A DNA stretch of 64,000 nucleotides, taken from NCBI GenBank assembly GCA_016124855.1, contig WGMX01000027.1:1-64000 (forward strand), given 5' to 3'. The DNA is from Anaerolineaceae bacterium (GTDB taxonomy: Bacteria; Chloroflexota; Anaerolineae; Aggregatilineales; Phototrophicaceae). Below are positions 26,271 through 35,614 of this stretch, piece after piece (the first letter of the stretch is position 1; every line of letters begins with the position of its first letter). A program made the translations under genes and the position numbers. The notes beneath the pieces were generated by a model, which saw only the letters and a list, made by a program, of their open reading frames with translations, did no database searches and was not told where the DNA came from.

Positions 26271-27206
26271 TTAATATTCGACGCGCTGACCGAGAAAACG
26301 GAATTGCACAAGGGTGAAAACGGCCATGATAACAGCCAACGCTACAGCAACCGCCGAACCATAACCCATGCGGAAACTCGTCCACGCGATTTGATATAAG
26401 TAATAAATAACCGTGTATGAGGCACGCCCCGGACCGCCGGTTGTCATGATGAAGGGTTGTCCGAAGACTTGGAATTGAGCAATGACACCGGTCACGGTCA
26501 CAAAAAGCATCGTGGGACGCAGCAGCGGTAACGTGATGTAAAGGAAAAGCTGACGACCGTTAGCACCGTCAATTTTGGCGGCTTCGTAAAGATGATCGGG
26601 TATACCCTGTAACCCGGCGATGAAAATCAACATCGGGAAACCGAAACCCCACCAGATCGTGGTCAGACTAAGCGCCGGAATAACGGTATTTTCGTCACCG
26701 AGCCAGTTGACTTGCTGGATTCCGAAAAAGCTAAGCCCATAATTGATGACACCAAATTGGGTACTTAACAACCACACCCAGATGAGGCCGACTACGCCGA
26801 CGGATAGCAACTGGGGCATATAGAGTAAAACGCGGAAGAAACCTGCACCTTTGACCGGCTGCGTGACCGCTACCGCTGACAGTAGTGCTACAGTCGTAGT
26901 TCCTGCAACCGTCAATATGGTGAATACAATCGTGTTTTTGACCGCAATCCACCAGACATAGTCGCTAAACAACTCTTTATAGTTATTGATTCCGACATAC
27001 GGGTGAACGGGTTTAAGAATAGCCCAATCATAAAAGCTCATGCCCACCGCTGTGATGATGGCACGAATTACAAAAATACCAAAGAAGATCACAAAAGGAG
27101 CCAGAAACACATATGCGGCTAGTGCTTCGCGGGTGCTAAGTCGCATCTGGAAGGAACCGCGTTTTGAACCCGCAGCCCCAGATGTCGTCGTATCAATAGT
27201 AGACAT
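26271..27206 (-). CDS. Sugar ABC transporter permease (MalF/AraP type)
   Basis: A 311-residue protein from the ATG at 27206, with GAGGA upstream. The longer frame begins with a TTG that overlaps this Shine-Dalgarno. Six helices follow a short polar N-terminus, with the EAA loop HLYEAAKIDGANGRQLFLYITLPLL. It forms the heterodimeric channel with the second permease. The lack of a long periplasmic loop is normal for this family. Confidence 0.92.
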   Translation of the reverse strand: MSTIDTTTSGAAGSKRGSFQMRLSTREALAAYVFLAPFVIFFGIFVIRAIITAVGMSFYDWAILKPVHPYVGINNYKELFSDYVWWIAVKNTIVFTILTVAGTTTVALLSAVAVTQPVKGAGFFRVLLYMPQLLSVGVVGLIWVWLLSTQFGVINYGLSFFGIQQVNWLGDENTVIPALSLTTIWWGFGFPMLIFIAGLQGIPDHLYEAAKIDGANGRQLFLYITLPLLRPTMLFVTVTGVIAQFQVFGQPFIMTTGGPGRASYTVIYYLYQIAWTSFRMGYGSAVAVALAVIMAVFTLVQFRFLGQRVEY

Positions 27207-27360
27207 AGTGGGTGTTTTCCTCAACTGCTTTCTGGCTGCGAATGCGCCATCACAATGCCTTTAGAGCATTTTTGGGTGAATGGTTACACCAAACCCTGTA
27301 CTGTTTGTCACCAAATAATTTTAATTTTATAGGCTTAAAAAAAGTTCTAAAAATTTTTGT

Positions 27361-27387
27361 TAGGGGCAAGTTATTCACCTGCCCCTA
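27361..27387 (-). terminator. Hairpin after the binding-protein gene
   Basis: TAGGGGCA (27361-27368) and TGCCCCTA (27380-27387) form a perfect 8-base stem. On the minus strand it is followed by AACAAAAATTTTT. It sits in the 215 bases between the binding protein and the first permease. Partial termination here would give extra binding protein over permease, the usual ratio for such operons. Confidence 0.65.
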
Positions 27388-27421
27388 AAATTTCAAACTA
27401 CTGTGAAAACCGGGCTACGTA

Positions 27422-28789
27422 TTAGCCACCAGCGTTGGCACGATCCAGAGCCTGCTGCATACGGGATGCGGCATCGTCCAGAGCTTGCTTAGCTGATTTC
27501 TGATTGTTCAACGCAGCACTCAGTTCAGGATCCAAAGCTGCGTACATTTCCTGAATAGCGGTGCTCTTGAAGTCCAGAACGCCGTATTCCGAGAAGCCCT
27601 TACCAAACAGAATGTTGGAAGGATAGTTTGCAGGATCCAATTCAGCCTGTACCGAGAGACGTGCAGGAACCTGACCAGAAGCAGCCCATGCCTTCTGGTT
27701 GTCGCTGACCCAACGAACGAGGGTTTCTACTGCTGCCAGCTTGTCGCCTTCTTCAGAAGCAGGAACCATCCATGTGTGAGCGCCGAACCATGTAGCGTTC
27801 TTTTCGCCGAACTGGGGCTGCGGCCAAGGCTTGCTGTCAACATCGGTGAAGGTTGCAGCTTGGTTACGGAACCAGCTACCGGTGGGGAGGACTGCGAGTG
27901 TACCCGCACCGAAACCTTGCCATGTGTCAAAACCGGCTTCTTGGGGAGAAACATGATACTTGTAGACCAAGTCAACAGCCTGTTGCAGAGCCATAACACC
28001 AGCATCAGAGTTAACGGTGATGGTCTTGCCATCTTCGCTGGCGAAGCTGCCACCATTTTGAACCAAAGCGGCGAGGAAGTTCACACGCGGCCATTCACCG
28101 ACTGCATAACCCCACTGAGCAACGCTCTTGGGATCAAACGCGGGATCAGCAGCGTTCTTGCCATTGGTGTCGATGGTCAGTTGTTGGAACAGCTTGACCC
28201 AGTTGTCATAGCCGACTGGTGGTTCCATTTCGGGATCGAGGCCGGCCTTCTTGAAGGCATCCTTGCTGATCCACAAACCACGACCATGATTGTCCAGAGG
28301 AATACCATAGGTCACACCGTTGTACTTCATACCGTCAGCAGTGATGGCCGAAATATCATCATCGGGGAACCAACCGCCACCAGAGGTATACCAACCGCTC
28401 AGGTCTTTCAACACACCGTAGCTGGCGAATTGAGGAATTTCTGAAGCGTGGAGAATGATAACATCCGGGGGTTGACCGGCGACGAAAGCTGCCTGCAGCT
28501 TGGTGTACAGTGTATTCCAAGGAATTTGTTCAACAGTTACGGAAATATCTGGATGATCCTTGGTGAAGGGTGTGAGCATGTCAATGAGGGTGACACCATC
28601 GGAACCCGTCAAACCATTCCAGAAGGAAATGTGAGTGCCACCAGTACCGAGTTCAACTGGAGGAATATCGGTTGCTGTTGGTAGAGGAACGGGAGTGGCA
28701 TCTTGCGCGCTGATGGGAGCGGCAACAAGCGCCAACATGGAGATAAATAGGGCTAGGACTAAACCGAATAGAGCCGGACGTTTTAACAT
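27422..28789 (-). CDS. ABC transporter extracellular sugar-binding protein
   Basis: A 455-residue protein from the ATG at 28789 (AAGGAG Shine-Dalgarno 7 bases upstream). Residues 1-30 are a signal peptide (FGLVLALFISMLALVAAPISAQ) with no lipobox Cys, followed by a short Pro/Thr spacer. The solute-binding fold of the family-1 type starts GTHISFWNGLTGSDGVTLIDMLTPF and includes WNTLYTKLQAAFVAGQPPDVIILH. It is the first gene of the arabinan locus. The ligand is inferred to be arabino-oligosaccharide from the neighbours. Confidence 0.92.
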   Translation of the reverse strand: MLKRPALFGLVLALFISMLALVAAPISAQDATPVPLPTATDIPPVELGTGGTHISFWNGLTGSDGVTLIDMLTPFTKDHPDISVTVEQIPWNTLYTKLQAAFVAGQPPDVIILHASEIPQFASYGVLKDLSGWYTSGGGWFPDDDISAITADGMKYNGVTYGIPLDNHGRGLWISKDAFKKAGLDPEMEPPVGYDNWVKLFQQLTIDTNGKNAADPAFDPKSVAQWGYAVGEWPRVNFLAALVQNGGSFASEDGKTITVNSDAGVMALQQAVDLVYKYHVSPQEAGFDTWQGFGAGTLAVLPTGSWFRNQAATFTDVDSKPWPQPQFGEKNATWFGAHTWMVPASEEGDKLAAVETLVRWVSDNQKAWAASGQVPARLSVQAELDPANYPSNILFGKGFSEYGVLDFKSTAIQEMYAALDPELSAALNNQKSAKQALDDAASRMQQALDRANAGG

Positions 28790-29163
28790 ATCGAATCTCC
28801 TTAAAGGCAAAAAACATCATTTATTGAGTCATTCAATTTAGGTTTACTGGCAGATTTAACTCCTTAATTTAGACTACACGTGACAGGGCAAAACGCGCTT
28901 CAGTGCGGTTCGAAACAAGACGCGCTGCACCACACGTTTTTATGATCCTAAATATCGTTTCCCGACAATTGACTAAACCGTTTGTAGTCGGGAGCTATCT
29001 TCACGCACTGCTGCAAAAACACATGCCCGTGCGCAATAGATAAACCGGTTATGGCAAAGATGCAGATTACGATGTATGGACGAGCCAAACGTTGAAATAT
29101 TAAGTTACTATTTCGGTTAACATAATCAGACTAATTGCCAAAATAAGTTCATCTATAAAATTG

Positions 29164-29192
29164 AGTATATCGCCTTGTTCTTGTTTGTCAAG
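29164..29192 (-). promoter_or_regulatory. Promoter of the arabinan/ABC operon
   Basis: On the minus strand TTGACA (29192-29187), 16 bases, then TATACT (29169-29164). It is about 375 bases upstream of the binding-protein start, giving a long leader. Its -35 overlaps that of the divergent plus-strand promoter, so one bound regulator could block both. Confidence 0.65.
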
Positions 29193-29213
29193 TAAACAGT
29201 TCATGTATATAAT
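29185..29213 (+). promoter_or_regulatory. Promoter of the lacI-family regulator gene
   Basis: TTGTCA (29185-29190), exactly 17 bases, then TATAAT (29208-29213), pointing to the regulator gene 330 bases on. The -10 lies in GTATATAATAC, a near-palindrome that could be an operator. The rest of the 752-base intergenic stretch (28790-29541) is AT-rich. It includes a CCCGAC/GTCGGG hairpin near 28975-29000, and I see no gene in it. Confidence 0.65.
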
Positions 29214-29541
29214 ACAAATTGTTCAGTAGGTTTTTGAGTGCGATGAGTGTAAGGGATTTGCAAAGTTGTTTTGATTATTGTTGAGAAGAGATGTAATAAC
29301 CAACCAGATTATAAAAATATTGTTTAAAAACCCTGTAGCATTAATTGCCAAGTCGGCAAATAGTAGAAGGTTGCTGTCGTAGACGACTGCTTCTGAACAG
29401 ACTACCGCGATTTCGCAATTGATACTTGTGATATTTGTCATGAAAAATAGTGATGCCCTACTTCAGATACGGCGATGTTTCTTCATCAGCCTGAACTGAA
29501 TGTATGTGCGCCGTTTTCAATAAAGGTTATTAAGGTTTTTT

Positions 29542-30582
29542 ATGAGGAAACAACGACCGAATATGCGGGATGTGGCTCGCCAAGCGGGTGTGTCGTTATC
29601 AGCGGTGTCGCTGGTGGTGAACGGCAAACCGGGTGTTTCACCTGAAATCCGCGAACATGTCCAGCAAATTATTTCCAATTTAGGCTACAAAAATACCCAG
29701 ACGAATGACAGCGCAGCGTCGCAAGCGGTCGGGCTGTTGATCGAAAAAAGCTCCATGCCGGTGATCGTTGACTCGTTTTACGGCGAGATTATTCGCGGTT
29801 TTCAGACCGAAGCGCAGCGGATGGGTTACCATATTGTTCTGTCGATGTTTGACCGGAATGTTGATAATTTGGACGAGCTTTGTTCCAGCCTTGAGTCGAA
29901 AGTTAAAGGGTTGGTGATCGCAAACGACGGCGATATTACGGCAGAGATGATCGGGCAGCTTCAGGCAATTCGGATTCCGCTGGTGCTGGTGGAAAACCAC
30001 ATTCTGAACCAGAAAATTCCTACCGTTATCGGTGATAATTTCATGGCAGGCTATAAGATTATGCGCCATGTGCTGGACTGTGGTCACGAGTCGATTGCGG
30101 TATTAAGAGGGCCGACCAAATACAGCAGTTTGGTTCACCGTTTGCTGGGCATTTACGCGGCGGCGGGCGAAGCCGGAAAGGTTATCCCACCCGAATGGAT
30201 GCCAAAACCGGTTTCCGGTCATCCACATAAGGGTTATATGCAGATGCAGGAAATTTTGCGTCTGCCTGAGCGTCCCACAGCGGTGGTGGCGATTAGCGAT
30301 AAGACGGCGCTGGGGGCGATGGAAGCGGTTAAAGAACATGGGCTGCGTATCCCTGAGGATATATCCATCGTGAGCATAGATGATATTGCCGAGAGCGCTT
30401 ATACCCGTCCGCCGCTGACCACTATTCGTATCCCCAAGTATGAAATGGGCGTGGTGGCGTTTGATAAGCTGCAACGGCTGATGCTGGGTGAGTCGGAACT
30501 GCCGGTACAAAGTGTGGTGTACAGTGATTTGATCGTGCGCGAGTCGTGTTTGAACATCAAACAATTGGCGACTGAAAGCTAA
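29542..30582 (+). CDS. LacI-family transcriptional regulator
   Basis: A 346-residue protein. The N-terminal helix-turn-helix and hinge read NMRDVARQAGVSLSAVSLVVNGKPGVSPEIREHVQQIISNLGY, the classic LacI signature. The periplasmic-binding-protein-like core (residues about 62-335) includes PTAVVAISDKTALGAMEAVKEHGLRIPEDISIVSIDD. It is divergent from the arabinan transporter and glycosidase genes, so it most likely represses them until an arabinose-type sugar binds. Local autoregulation is likely because the promoters overlap. Confidence 0.92.
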   Translation: MRKQRPNMRDVARQAGVSLSAVSLVVNGKPGVSPEIREHVQQIISNLGYKNTQTNDSAASQAVGLLIEKSSMPVIVDSFYGEIIRGFQTEAQRMGYHIVLSMFDRNVDNLDELCSSLESKVKGLVIANDGDITAEMIGQLQAIRIPLVLVENHILNQKIPTVIGDNFMAGYKIMRHVLDCGHESIAVLRGPTKYSSLVHRLLGIYAAAGEAGKVIPPEWMPKPVSGHPHKGYMQMQEILRLPERPTAVVAISDKTALGAMEAVKEHGLRIPEDISIVSIDDIAESAYTRPPLTTIRIPKYEMGVVAFDKLQRLMLGESELPVQSVVYSDLIVRESCLNIKQLATES

Positions 30583-30973
30583 ATAGCGGTCGGTACTTAA
30601 AAACATCTTATTTTGTCTCGCCGAGGGCTACAGCCACACGGCTAACATAAAGACAAGCCGACTAAAGTGGCTTCAAAAGCGAACTCATGGGGCATAAAAA
30701 CACTCAATTTAATGTGTACATCGGTAAATCCTCATCTGAGCGTACATAAAAGCAGCAGCGGGCAAGCCTTAAATCTGATGTTGGACTTGATACTCTAAAC
30801 ATGTTTCGATTGTTCGTATTTTTGGCTATCTTTTCTTGCCTACCCCAAGACTGACCAGTTGACCCACCGATAAAACCACCGACTTTCTCAGGGTGTTAAC
30901 CCATTCATCCTTTACTATTGGAAGCATGTTTGCGAGAGCAAATGGTGCAATCAGAGTCAAGGAGATCATTTCC

Positions 30974-31141
30974 ATGTTGAACTTAGCCGTTTTATTTTTC
31001 GTTGTCGCTATCGTGGCCGCGATTTTCGGGTTTGGTGGTATCGCCGGTACAGCGGCAGGGTTAGCACAACTTCTATTCCTTGTGTTCGTTGTATTGTTTG
31101 TCATTTCACTCATATTCGGGCGGCGTGGCTTATCCCGCTAA
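30974..31141 (+). CDS. DUF1328-type small membrane protein
   Basis: A 55-residue protein from the ATG at 30974 (AAGGAG Shine-Dalgarno, 9-base spacing). It has two hydrophobic helices, [24 protein letters not shown] and [23 protein letters not shown], linked by a Gly/Ala turn. The length and the [11 protein letters not shown] centre match the YtjA/DUF1328 family. Function of the family is not established; it is often stress-related. Sequence 30583-30973 otherwise holds only a small AAGCC/GGCTT hairpin. Confidence 0.8.
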   Translation: MLNLAVLFFVVAIVAAIFGFGGIAGTAAGLAQLLFLVFVVLFVISLIFGRRGLSR

Positions 31142-31284
31142 CGGGTGTTGGCAAGTGGAGGGAGGCTGATGCGTTCCCTCCTCTTCGGTCAAAATGTTCA
31201 AGAGGTGAGCAATCGCCTCTTTTTGATTCAAAATAGTGCAAATTCTGCAAAAACCACAACTGCAACGGATGATTTTGACGGCGG

Positions 31285-31359
31285 ATTTGAGGAAGCGAGA
31301 TTGTTCAGCAGGTTGGGTGATGTTTAGGGATGAGTTTGTCGGGTTAACCGAAAGTAAAC
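31285..31359 (+). repeat. Intergenic repeat, copy 2 (partner at 328-402)
   Basis: A 75-base ungapped match to 328-402, identical over the last 25 bases, with the GGAGCTTAGGATT block following at 31424-31436. Just before it, TGACGGCGGATTTGAGGAAGC resembles, in the opposite orientation, part of the two SOS-promoter elements (TGAC-GGCGGAT-T-AGGGAGC on their minus strands). The stretch 31142-31599 has no convincing gene. A minus-strand frame there (31130-31525) reads MARLDLRQKIVGMSDAKIAKLDLLVQ at its start and may be a decayed coding remnant. Confidence 0.55.
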
Positions 31360-31599
31360 TTCTATCATAATATGTGGTAGGCGTGTCACCAACTACACCT
31401 CGTATAATGCCATTAATCAGGTGGGAGCTTAGGATTTGTATAGGAGATTGAACCAGCAAATCCAGCTTGGCAATCTTGGCATCGGACATTCCAACAATCT
31501 TTTGCCGCAAATCCAGCCGAGCCATCCGCCGAAATTGCCTGAAAATGGGTCATTAAATTGGCGATATTGACACGTTTTGACAATCTTTCGCCATAAAGT

Positions 31600-33033
31600 C
31601 TACAGCGCGACATCAATTTGTTGAGGATTGCCAGCCTGTACATGGGCTAACGCCTCACAAATGCCAGAGAGCAATTGGACGGTCATACGATGGGAACTGA
31701 AATGCGATGGGCCGGGGCGACATTCCAGAAAATCAAGGAAGTGGAGTTCGCGGGCGCGTTCATTATGTCCCAAAAAGGTCTTGTCGTCGCCAGCCTCGTG
31801 CCGTGATTGCGCCCCGATGTTGAATGTCTCGAAGGGTTTGCCCCCGATCACACCGCTGTTGCGATAAATATCCACCTCAAAGTGATCTTCATGACCTGCG
31901 CCTTCAGTCTCGACATCGCGCTTGCCCACTTCATAACTCTGGTAAGAATGCACTTGGATATTGAGCAAGTTGCCGACCTGTAAGTTTAAACGTTCGTGGC
32001 GCACCCGACCATTTCCTTTATAAACGTCGCTGGCCTGCTTCATCCATGAACGGCGCGAAAACGAGTTCTGCTGTAGATTAATGGAACTGGTCGTTACCAC
32101 TACATCATCGCGCTTAAGCTGGCACATGACGAACACATCTTGTTCACCAAAATTTTTAAGGCCGCTTAGACGTTCCGGTGTGAACCACGCGCGGGGTAAA
32201 TTGGCGTCAAAGAGTGAGGTGTAATCTTCCTGCGTCATCTGGTTGAGGAAGTCATATGGCCCGAAGCGCCGTGCCGTGATTTCGGCCTTGTTGGGACGTT
32301 TATTTTCCAAATGCATATTGGTTTCCGCCAGCCATGCGAACAAATCAACAAAATGGTAACCGGAATGCATCAGTTTGCCGTAGCCGTACTTATAAGGGTG
32401 ATTCTCGCGACCATAAATTTCTTCAGGCATCACCCACATGCCATCACCATGATAAATATCCATATAGGACACGGGGATTGGATAACGTTGAACAAAATCT
32501 TCAAGATACTCTTTGATGAGTTTGTATCCCGCGTGGCTGCGGCGCTGTGCCTGCACAATGAAGTTGGACTTCGAAATTTTCAGGCAGCGTTCCAGATCAG
32601 CATAATCGGAGTAGACCTGCCGTGCGGCATGAATATCAATGGATGATCCGGGAGGCGCGGTGATCGGTTTATCCACCAGCACATGGATATTATTCAAAAC
32701 GGCCCACAGCGCATAAAACTTGTGGGCGCGCGGTTCGGTGGCAATGATGATGCCGCTGATATGCTGTTTACGGCTGAGGTCACGGAGCGTGGTTAGCAGC
32801 TCATCACCGGGCGATTCATCGACATTCTGGTTGTCGTCGATGAATAACAGGTGTTCCGGTTGTAGGCTGCGTCCAGCTAGATAATGGTTAATCGCCGCTG
32901 TCTGTTCACGCCGATCAATCACCAGCAGCAGGCGAATGTTGTACTGTGCGGCATATTTTTCCAGCAGCGGGTAATAAATGCGGCGAGCGTGTGGGCCTAA
33001 CCCCGCCAAGACAATATTTTTCGTCGGTGTCAT
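31600..33033 (-). CDS. Gfo/Idh/MocA-type oxidoreductase
   Basis: A 477-residue protein. The Rossmann opening is KNIVLAGLGPHARRIYYPLL. Later NNIHVLVDKPITAPP gives the conserved DKP lysine, and KYGYGKLMHSGYHFVDLFAWLAE supplies a likely catalytic His. The protein is longer than usual (about 350), with an extra block around residues 170-330. No ligand can be assigned; sugar or inositol derivatives are typical of the family. The gene has no partner on its strand. A divergent sugar-type MFS gene lies 266 bases away. Confidence 0.8.
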   Translation of the reverse strand: MTPTKNIVLAGLGPHARRIYYPLLEKYAAQYNIRLLLVIDRREQTAAINHYLAGRSLQPEHLLFIDDNQNVDESPGDELLTTLRDLSRKQHISGIIIATEPRAHKFYALWAVLNNIHVLVDKPITAPPGSSIDIHAARQVYSDYADLERCLKISKSNFIVQAQRRSHAGYKLIKEYLEDFVQRYPIPVSYMDIYHGDGMWVMPEEIYGRENHPYKYGYGKLMHSGYHFVDLFAWLAETNMHLENKRPNKAEITARRFGPYDFLNQMTQEDYTSLFDANLPRAWFTPERLSGLKNFGEQDVFVMCQLKRDDVVVTTSSINLQQNSFSRRSWMKQASDVYKGNGRVRHERLNLQVGNLLNIQVHSYQSYEVGKRDVETEGAGHEDHFEVDIYRNSGVIGGKPFETFNIGAQSRHEAGDDKTFLGHNERARELHFLDFLECRPGPSHFSSHRMTVQLLSGICEALAHVQAGNPQQIDVAL

Positions 33034-33069
33034 ACCGCTATTGCTCCCAACATAAAATCATAAATACAG

Positions 33070-33098
33070 TTGAACCGCAGATACGCAGAGTGCGCTAA
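33070..33098 (+). repeat. Dispersed GAACCGCAGAxACGCAGAG repeat
   Basis: TTGAACCGCAGATACGCAGAG is one of several short related sequences in the window. Others are at 47053-47077, 55986-56015 (minus), 52538-52563 and, more distantly, 45431-45462. All are intergenic. Such sequences are scattered in many environmental bacterial genomes and have no proven role. Confidence 0.55.
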
Positions 33099-33299
33099 GC
33101 TAGAAGAGAATAGTTCAATCTGTTTTGTGTTCTCTCCTTTAGTGTAGGACGAAATGGCAAGGTTAGTTGTACAGAAATCTTTTCGGTTGGATTTAGTGCC
33201 AGTTTAAATGGCGAAAATGGTGCGGCTATTGAGAAATAACATAAAGCCGTTGATAATAAACCCAAATCTTTATGTCCACTTAATGCAGGAGTTAGCCGC

Positions 33300-34562
33300 G
33301 TGACCTCATCCGCAACCGCCCCCAAAACGGATTATTTAGTGGTGTTTATTTCTTACTTGAGTTTCGTGGTGCTGGGAATGCCCGGTGCCATGCTCGGTAT
33401 TGCGTGGGCATCCATCGAACGACCTTCAATACAAAAGACCTTCGAGTTGGGACTGAGTGATGTCGGGGCGTTGTTCATCACCACCACTATTGGTTACTCC
33501 CTTGCCAGTGTGTTTGGTGGCCGTTTATTCGGGCGTTTTAGTTCATGGTCGTTGTTTCTAGGCGGCTCGATTTTAGCGGCTGTGGCACTTTTGGGATATG
33601 CATTTTTACCTGCTTGGTGGATGATCGTTGCGGCTGGTTTGCTGGCGGGCTTTGGCTCAGGAATGCTTGATTCGGGTATGAACATCTACTTCGCGGCGGT
33701 TTTCAACGCCCGTTTGATGAATTGGCTCCATGCCAGTTTCGGTGTGGGTACGTTAGTGGGCATCTTTGTTATCCAAACGGTGCTGAGTAACGCTGGCGGC
33801 ACATGGCAAACGGGTTACATCGTTGCGGCGATCATCTATTTTATTGTGGCGGTGTTGTTTTTCTTGACGCGTTCACGCTGGGTCAATGTCGGGCGTGGTT
33901 CGCATGAAGAAGGCACACATGCCGGTATTTCTGCCCGTTTGACGCTGCGTTTGCCGCTGGTATGGATTGGTCTGGTGATCTTTTTATGCTATGCCGGTTT
34001 GGAAGCGGTCGGAACAGCGTGGACATCCCCGCTGCTGAACATCGGTCGTGGATTTGATGCCGTCACCGCGGGCTTAGCCTTAGGTATTTTGCAGGGCAGC
34101 TTCACCGCAGGACGCATTTTCTTTGGCATTATCCTGCCTTACTTTAAGCCAAGCACACTCATCCGTGCTTGTTCGGTTGTTTTAATAGTGACGACCTTTT
34201 TGCTCATCATTAATCCGCTGCCGAATACGCTGCTGGTTGAAATTCTCAATGGCAAAATTTACTTCGTGATGATCGTATTGGCGTTCTACGGCTTTTGCCT
34301 CGCTCCAATCTGGGCGCTGATGGTCACCTACTTGCAAGAACGGCTTGGCCCGCTGCACGGCGCAAATGCTATTGGCTTCATGGTAGCAGCGGCAGGTATC
34401 GGTGTCGGTATTCTACCGGGTATCGCTGGCAAATTGGCTGAGATCAGCAGTTTGGAAGTTGTTCCTGTTATTCTGTTGGTGCTGTCGATTGTCATTGCCG
34501 GACTTTACGAACTCACGGTCAGCCGCCGCCTGCAAGCGCGTCTCGTCCCCGCGACGACCTGA
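33300..34562 (+). CDS. MFS transporter, sugar/fucose-permease-like
   Basis: A 420-residue membrane protein with about twelve hydrophobic helices, starting at a GTG (33300) with GCAGGAG upstream. Features include GAMLGIAWASIERPSIQKTF, a loop-2 GGRLFGRFS, and LLAGFGSGMLDSGMNIYFAA, which resembles FucP/NagP-type carriers in which that helix lines the sugar site. Substrate is not fixed by sequence. It is divergent from the oxidoreductase. Confidence 0.8.
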   Translation: MTSSATAPKTDYLVVFISYLSFVVLGMPGAMLGIAWASIERPSIQKTFELGLSDVGALFITTTIGYSLASVFGGRLFGRFSSWSLFLGGSILAAVALLGYAFLPAWWMIVAAGLLAGFGSGMLDSGMNIYFAAVFNARLMNWLHASFGVGTLVGIFVIQTVLSNAGGTWQTGYIVAAIIYFIVAVLFFLTRSRWVNVGRGSHEEGTHAGISARLTLRLPLVWIGLVIFLCYAGLEAVGTAWTSPLLNIGRGFDAVTAGLALGILQGSFTAGRIFFGIILPYFKPSTLIRACSVVLIVTTFLLIINPLPNTLLVEILNGKIYFVMIVLAFYGFCLAPIWALMVTYLQERLGPLHGANAIGFMVAAAGIGVGILPGIAGKLAEISSLEVVPVILLVLSIVIAGLYELTVSRRLQARLVPATT

Positions 34563-34709
34563 TGACAATCACAAAACTGTAACGTCGATAACACGCTCGG
34601 TTAAATAGGTTCGAGGTGTGCAAGTTGCCACAAAGAATTTGTATCAAAAACGGCTAGGTCTGGCGCTAGATTTATCTCCGTTGTCTCTGAATCCCTTCAA
34701 TCCCTGTTT

Positions 34710-34735
34710 AACAATAGGCAATTTTGTCTATTGTT
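34710..34735 (+). terminator. AT-rich hairpin downstream of the MFS gene
   Basis: AACAATAG (34710-34717) and CTATTGTT (34728-34735) form a perfect 8-base stem followed by AATTTTGA. It is 150 bases past the MFS stop. The 278-base gap shows nothing else. Confidence 0.5.
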
Positions 34736-34840
34736 AATTTTGATATGCCATTCAAGAATAATCTCAACTATTTATTAACTTTAAATCGACGAACTGACTT
34801 TATAGTGAAAAATGAAGTTGAAACTAGTTGAGAGCTGTAC

Positions 34841-35548
34841 ATGAATCGAATCATCTATTCGCCCCGTTTGACACGCGTTTTTTACTACGGTTTTGTTGTG
34901 CTCATGTTCTTATCCGGTTACTATGTGTTTCCGGCTAAAGCGGATAATGACCTGACCCTCAATCTGAACGGCAACAAACAAATTCGCGCGGCGCTTTTGA
35001 GCCTCGAAACTTTTACTCGTCAAGCGGATTGGGAAGAATATTCCAGCCCTAAAGGTGTGCAGCTTGGAATTGAAAACGGTGTCTACCGCATGTCAACTAT
35101 TAATCAGGGTTATGTATGGGGACTCAACAAAGAACAGCATGATAATGTTGTCCTCGAAGTCGAAGTCACTCCCATGTCACCTGACGCGACCGCCAATGCT
35201 TACGGCGTCATGTGCCGCGCCGATGAATCCAATAACGGTGACGGTTACTATTTTATGATCAAAGGCGACGGTTACTACTCCATCAGCATGGGTCAAGGGG
35301 ATGACATTAAACCGCTGGTCGAATGGAAAGCCTCAAGAGCTATTCACACCGGCATCGACAAAAACAGGATGCGCGCTGTATGCGTGGATGACGTACTCGC
35401 TTTATACGTCAATGACAAGCTACTGATTGAAACCCAAGACGGCACTTATACAACTGGCTATGCCGGATTAGCGATTGCCGCTTCTCCTAAAACCGGCGCC
35501 GATGTCATCTTTGACAATCTCGCTACCTATAAAGTCACTAACCCCTAA
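34841..35548 (+). CDS. Secreted concanavalin-like (3-keto-disaccharide hydrolase fold) protein
   Basis: A 235-residue protein with a signal peptide (YYGFVVLMFLSGYYVFPAKA). The mature part resembles the beta-jelly-roll family of DUF1080-like domains: WEEYSSPKGVQLGIENGVYRMS, VVLEVEVTPMSPDATANAYGVMCRADESNNGDGYYFMI, RMRAVCVDDVLALYVND and a terminal GADVIFDNLATY. It is likely a carbohydrate- or matrix-binding protein. The gene stands alone and is followed by a good terminator. Confidence 0.7.
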   Translation: MNRIIYSPRLTRVFYYGFVVLMFLSGYYVFPAKADNDLTLNLNGNKQIRAALLSLETFTRQADWEEYSSPKGVQLGIENGVYRMSTINQGYVWGLNKEQHDNVVLEVEVTPMSPDATANAYGVMCRADESNNGDGYYFMIKGDGYYSISMGQGDDIKPLVEWKASRAIHTGIDKNRMRAVCVDDVLALYVNDKLLIETQDGTYTTGYAGLAIAASPKTGADVIFDNLATYKVTNP

Positions 35549-35567
35549 ACGTTTGACTAATCAAAAA

Positions 35568-35588
35568 GGAAGGCCCTCGGAGCCTTCC
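35568..35588 (+). terminator. Terminator between convergent genes
   Basis: GGAAGGC (35568-35574) and GCCTTCC (35582-35588) form a 7-base stem, with AAAAA before it and a nearby TTTTTG (35594-35600), so it can work on both strands. Confidence 0.7.
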
Positions 35589-35614
35589 CTACGATTTTTG
35601 TCGAGTGATCTCCG

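Noticed and set aside
29223-29441. 72-residue minus-strand frame in the lacI intergenic region
   Set aside because: AT-rich frame with no ribosome site or motif, and it lies across the regulator leader.
31130-31525. 131-residue minus-strand frame over repeat copy 2 as an active gene
   Set aside because: It shares its centre with a repeat found elsewhere, and no ribosome site or known domain is visible. It may be a decayed remnant, noted under the repeat.
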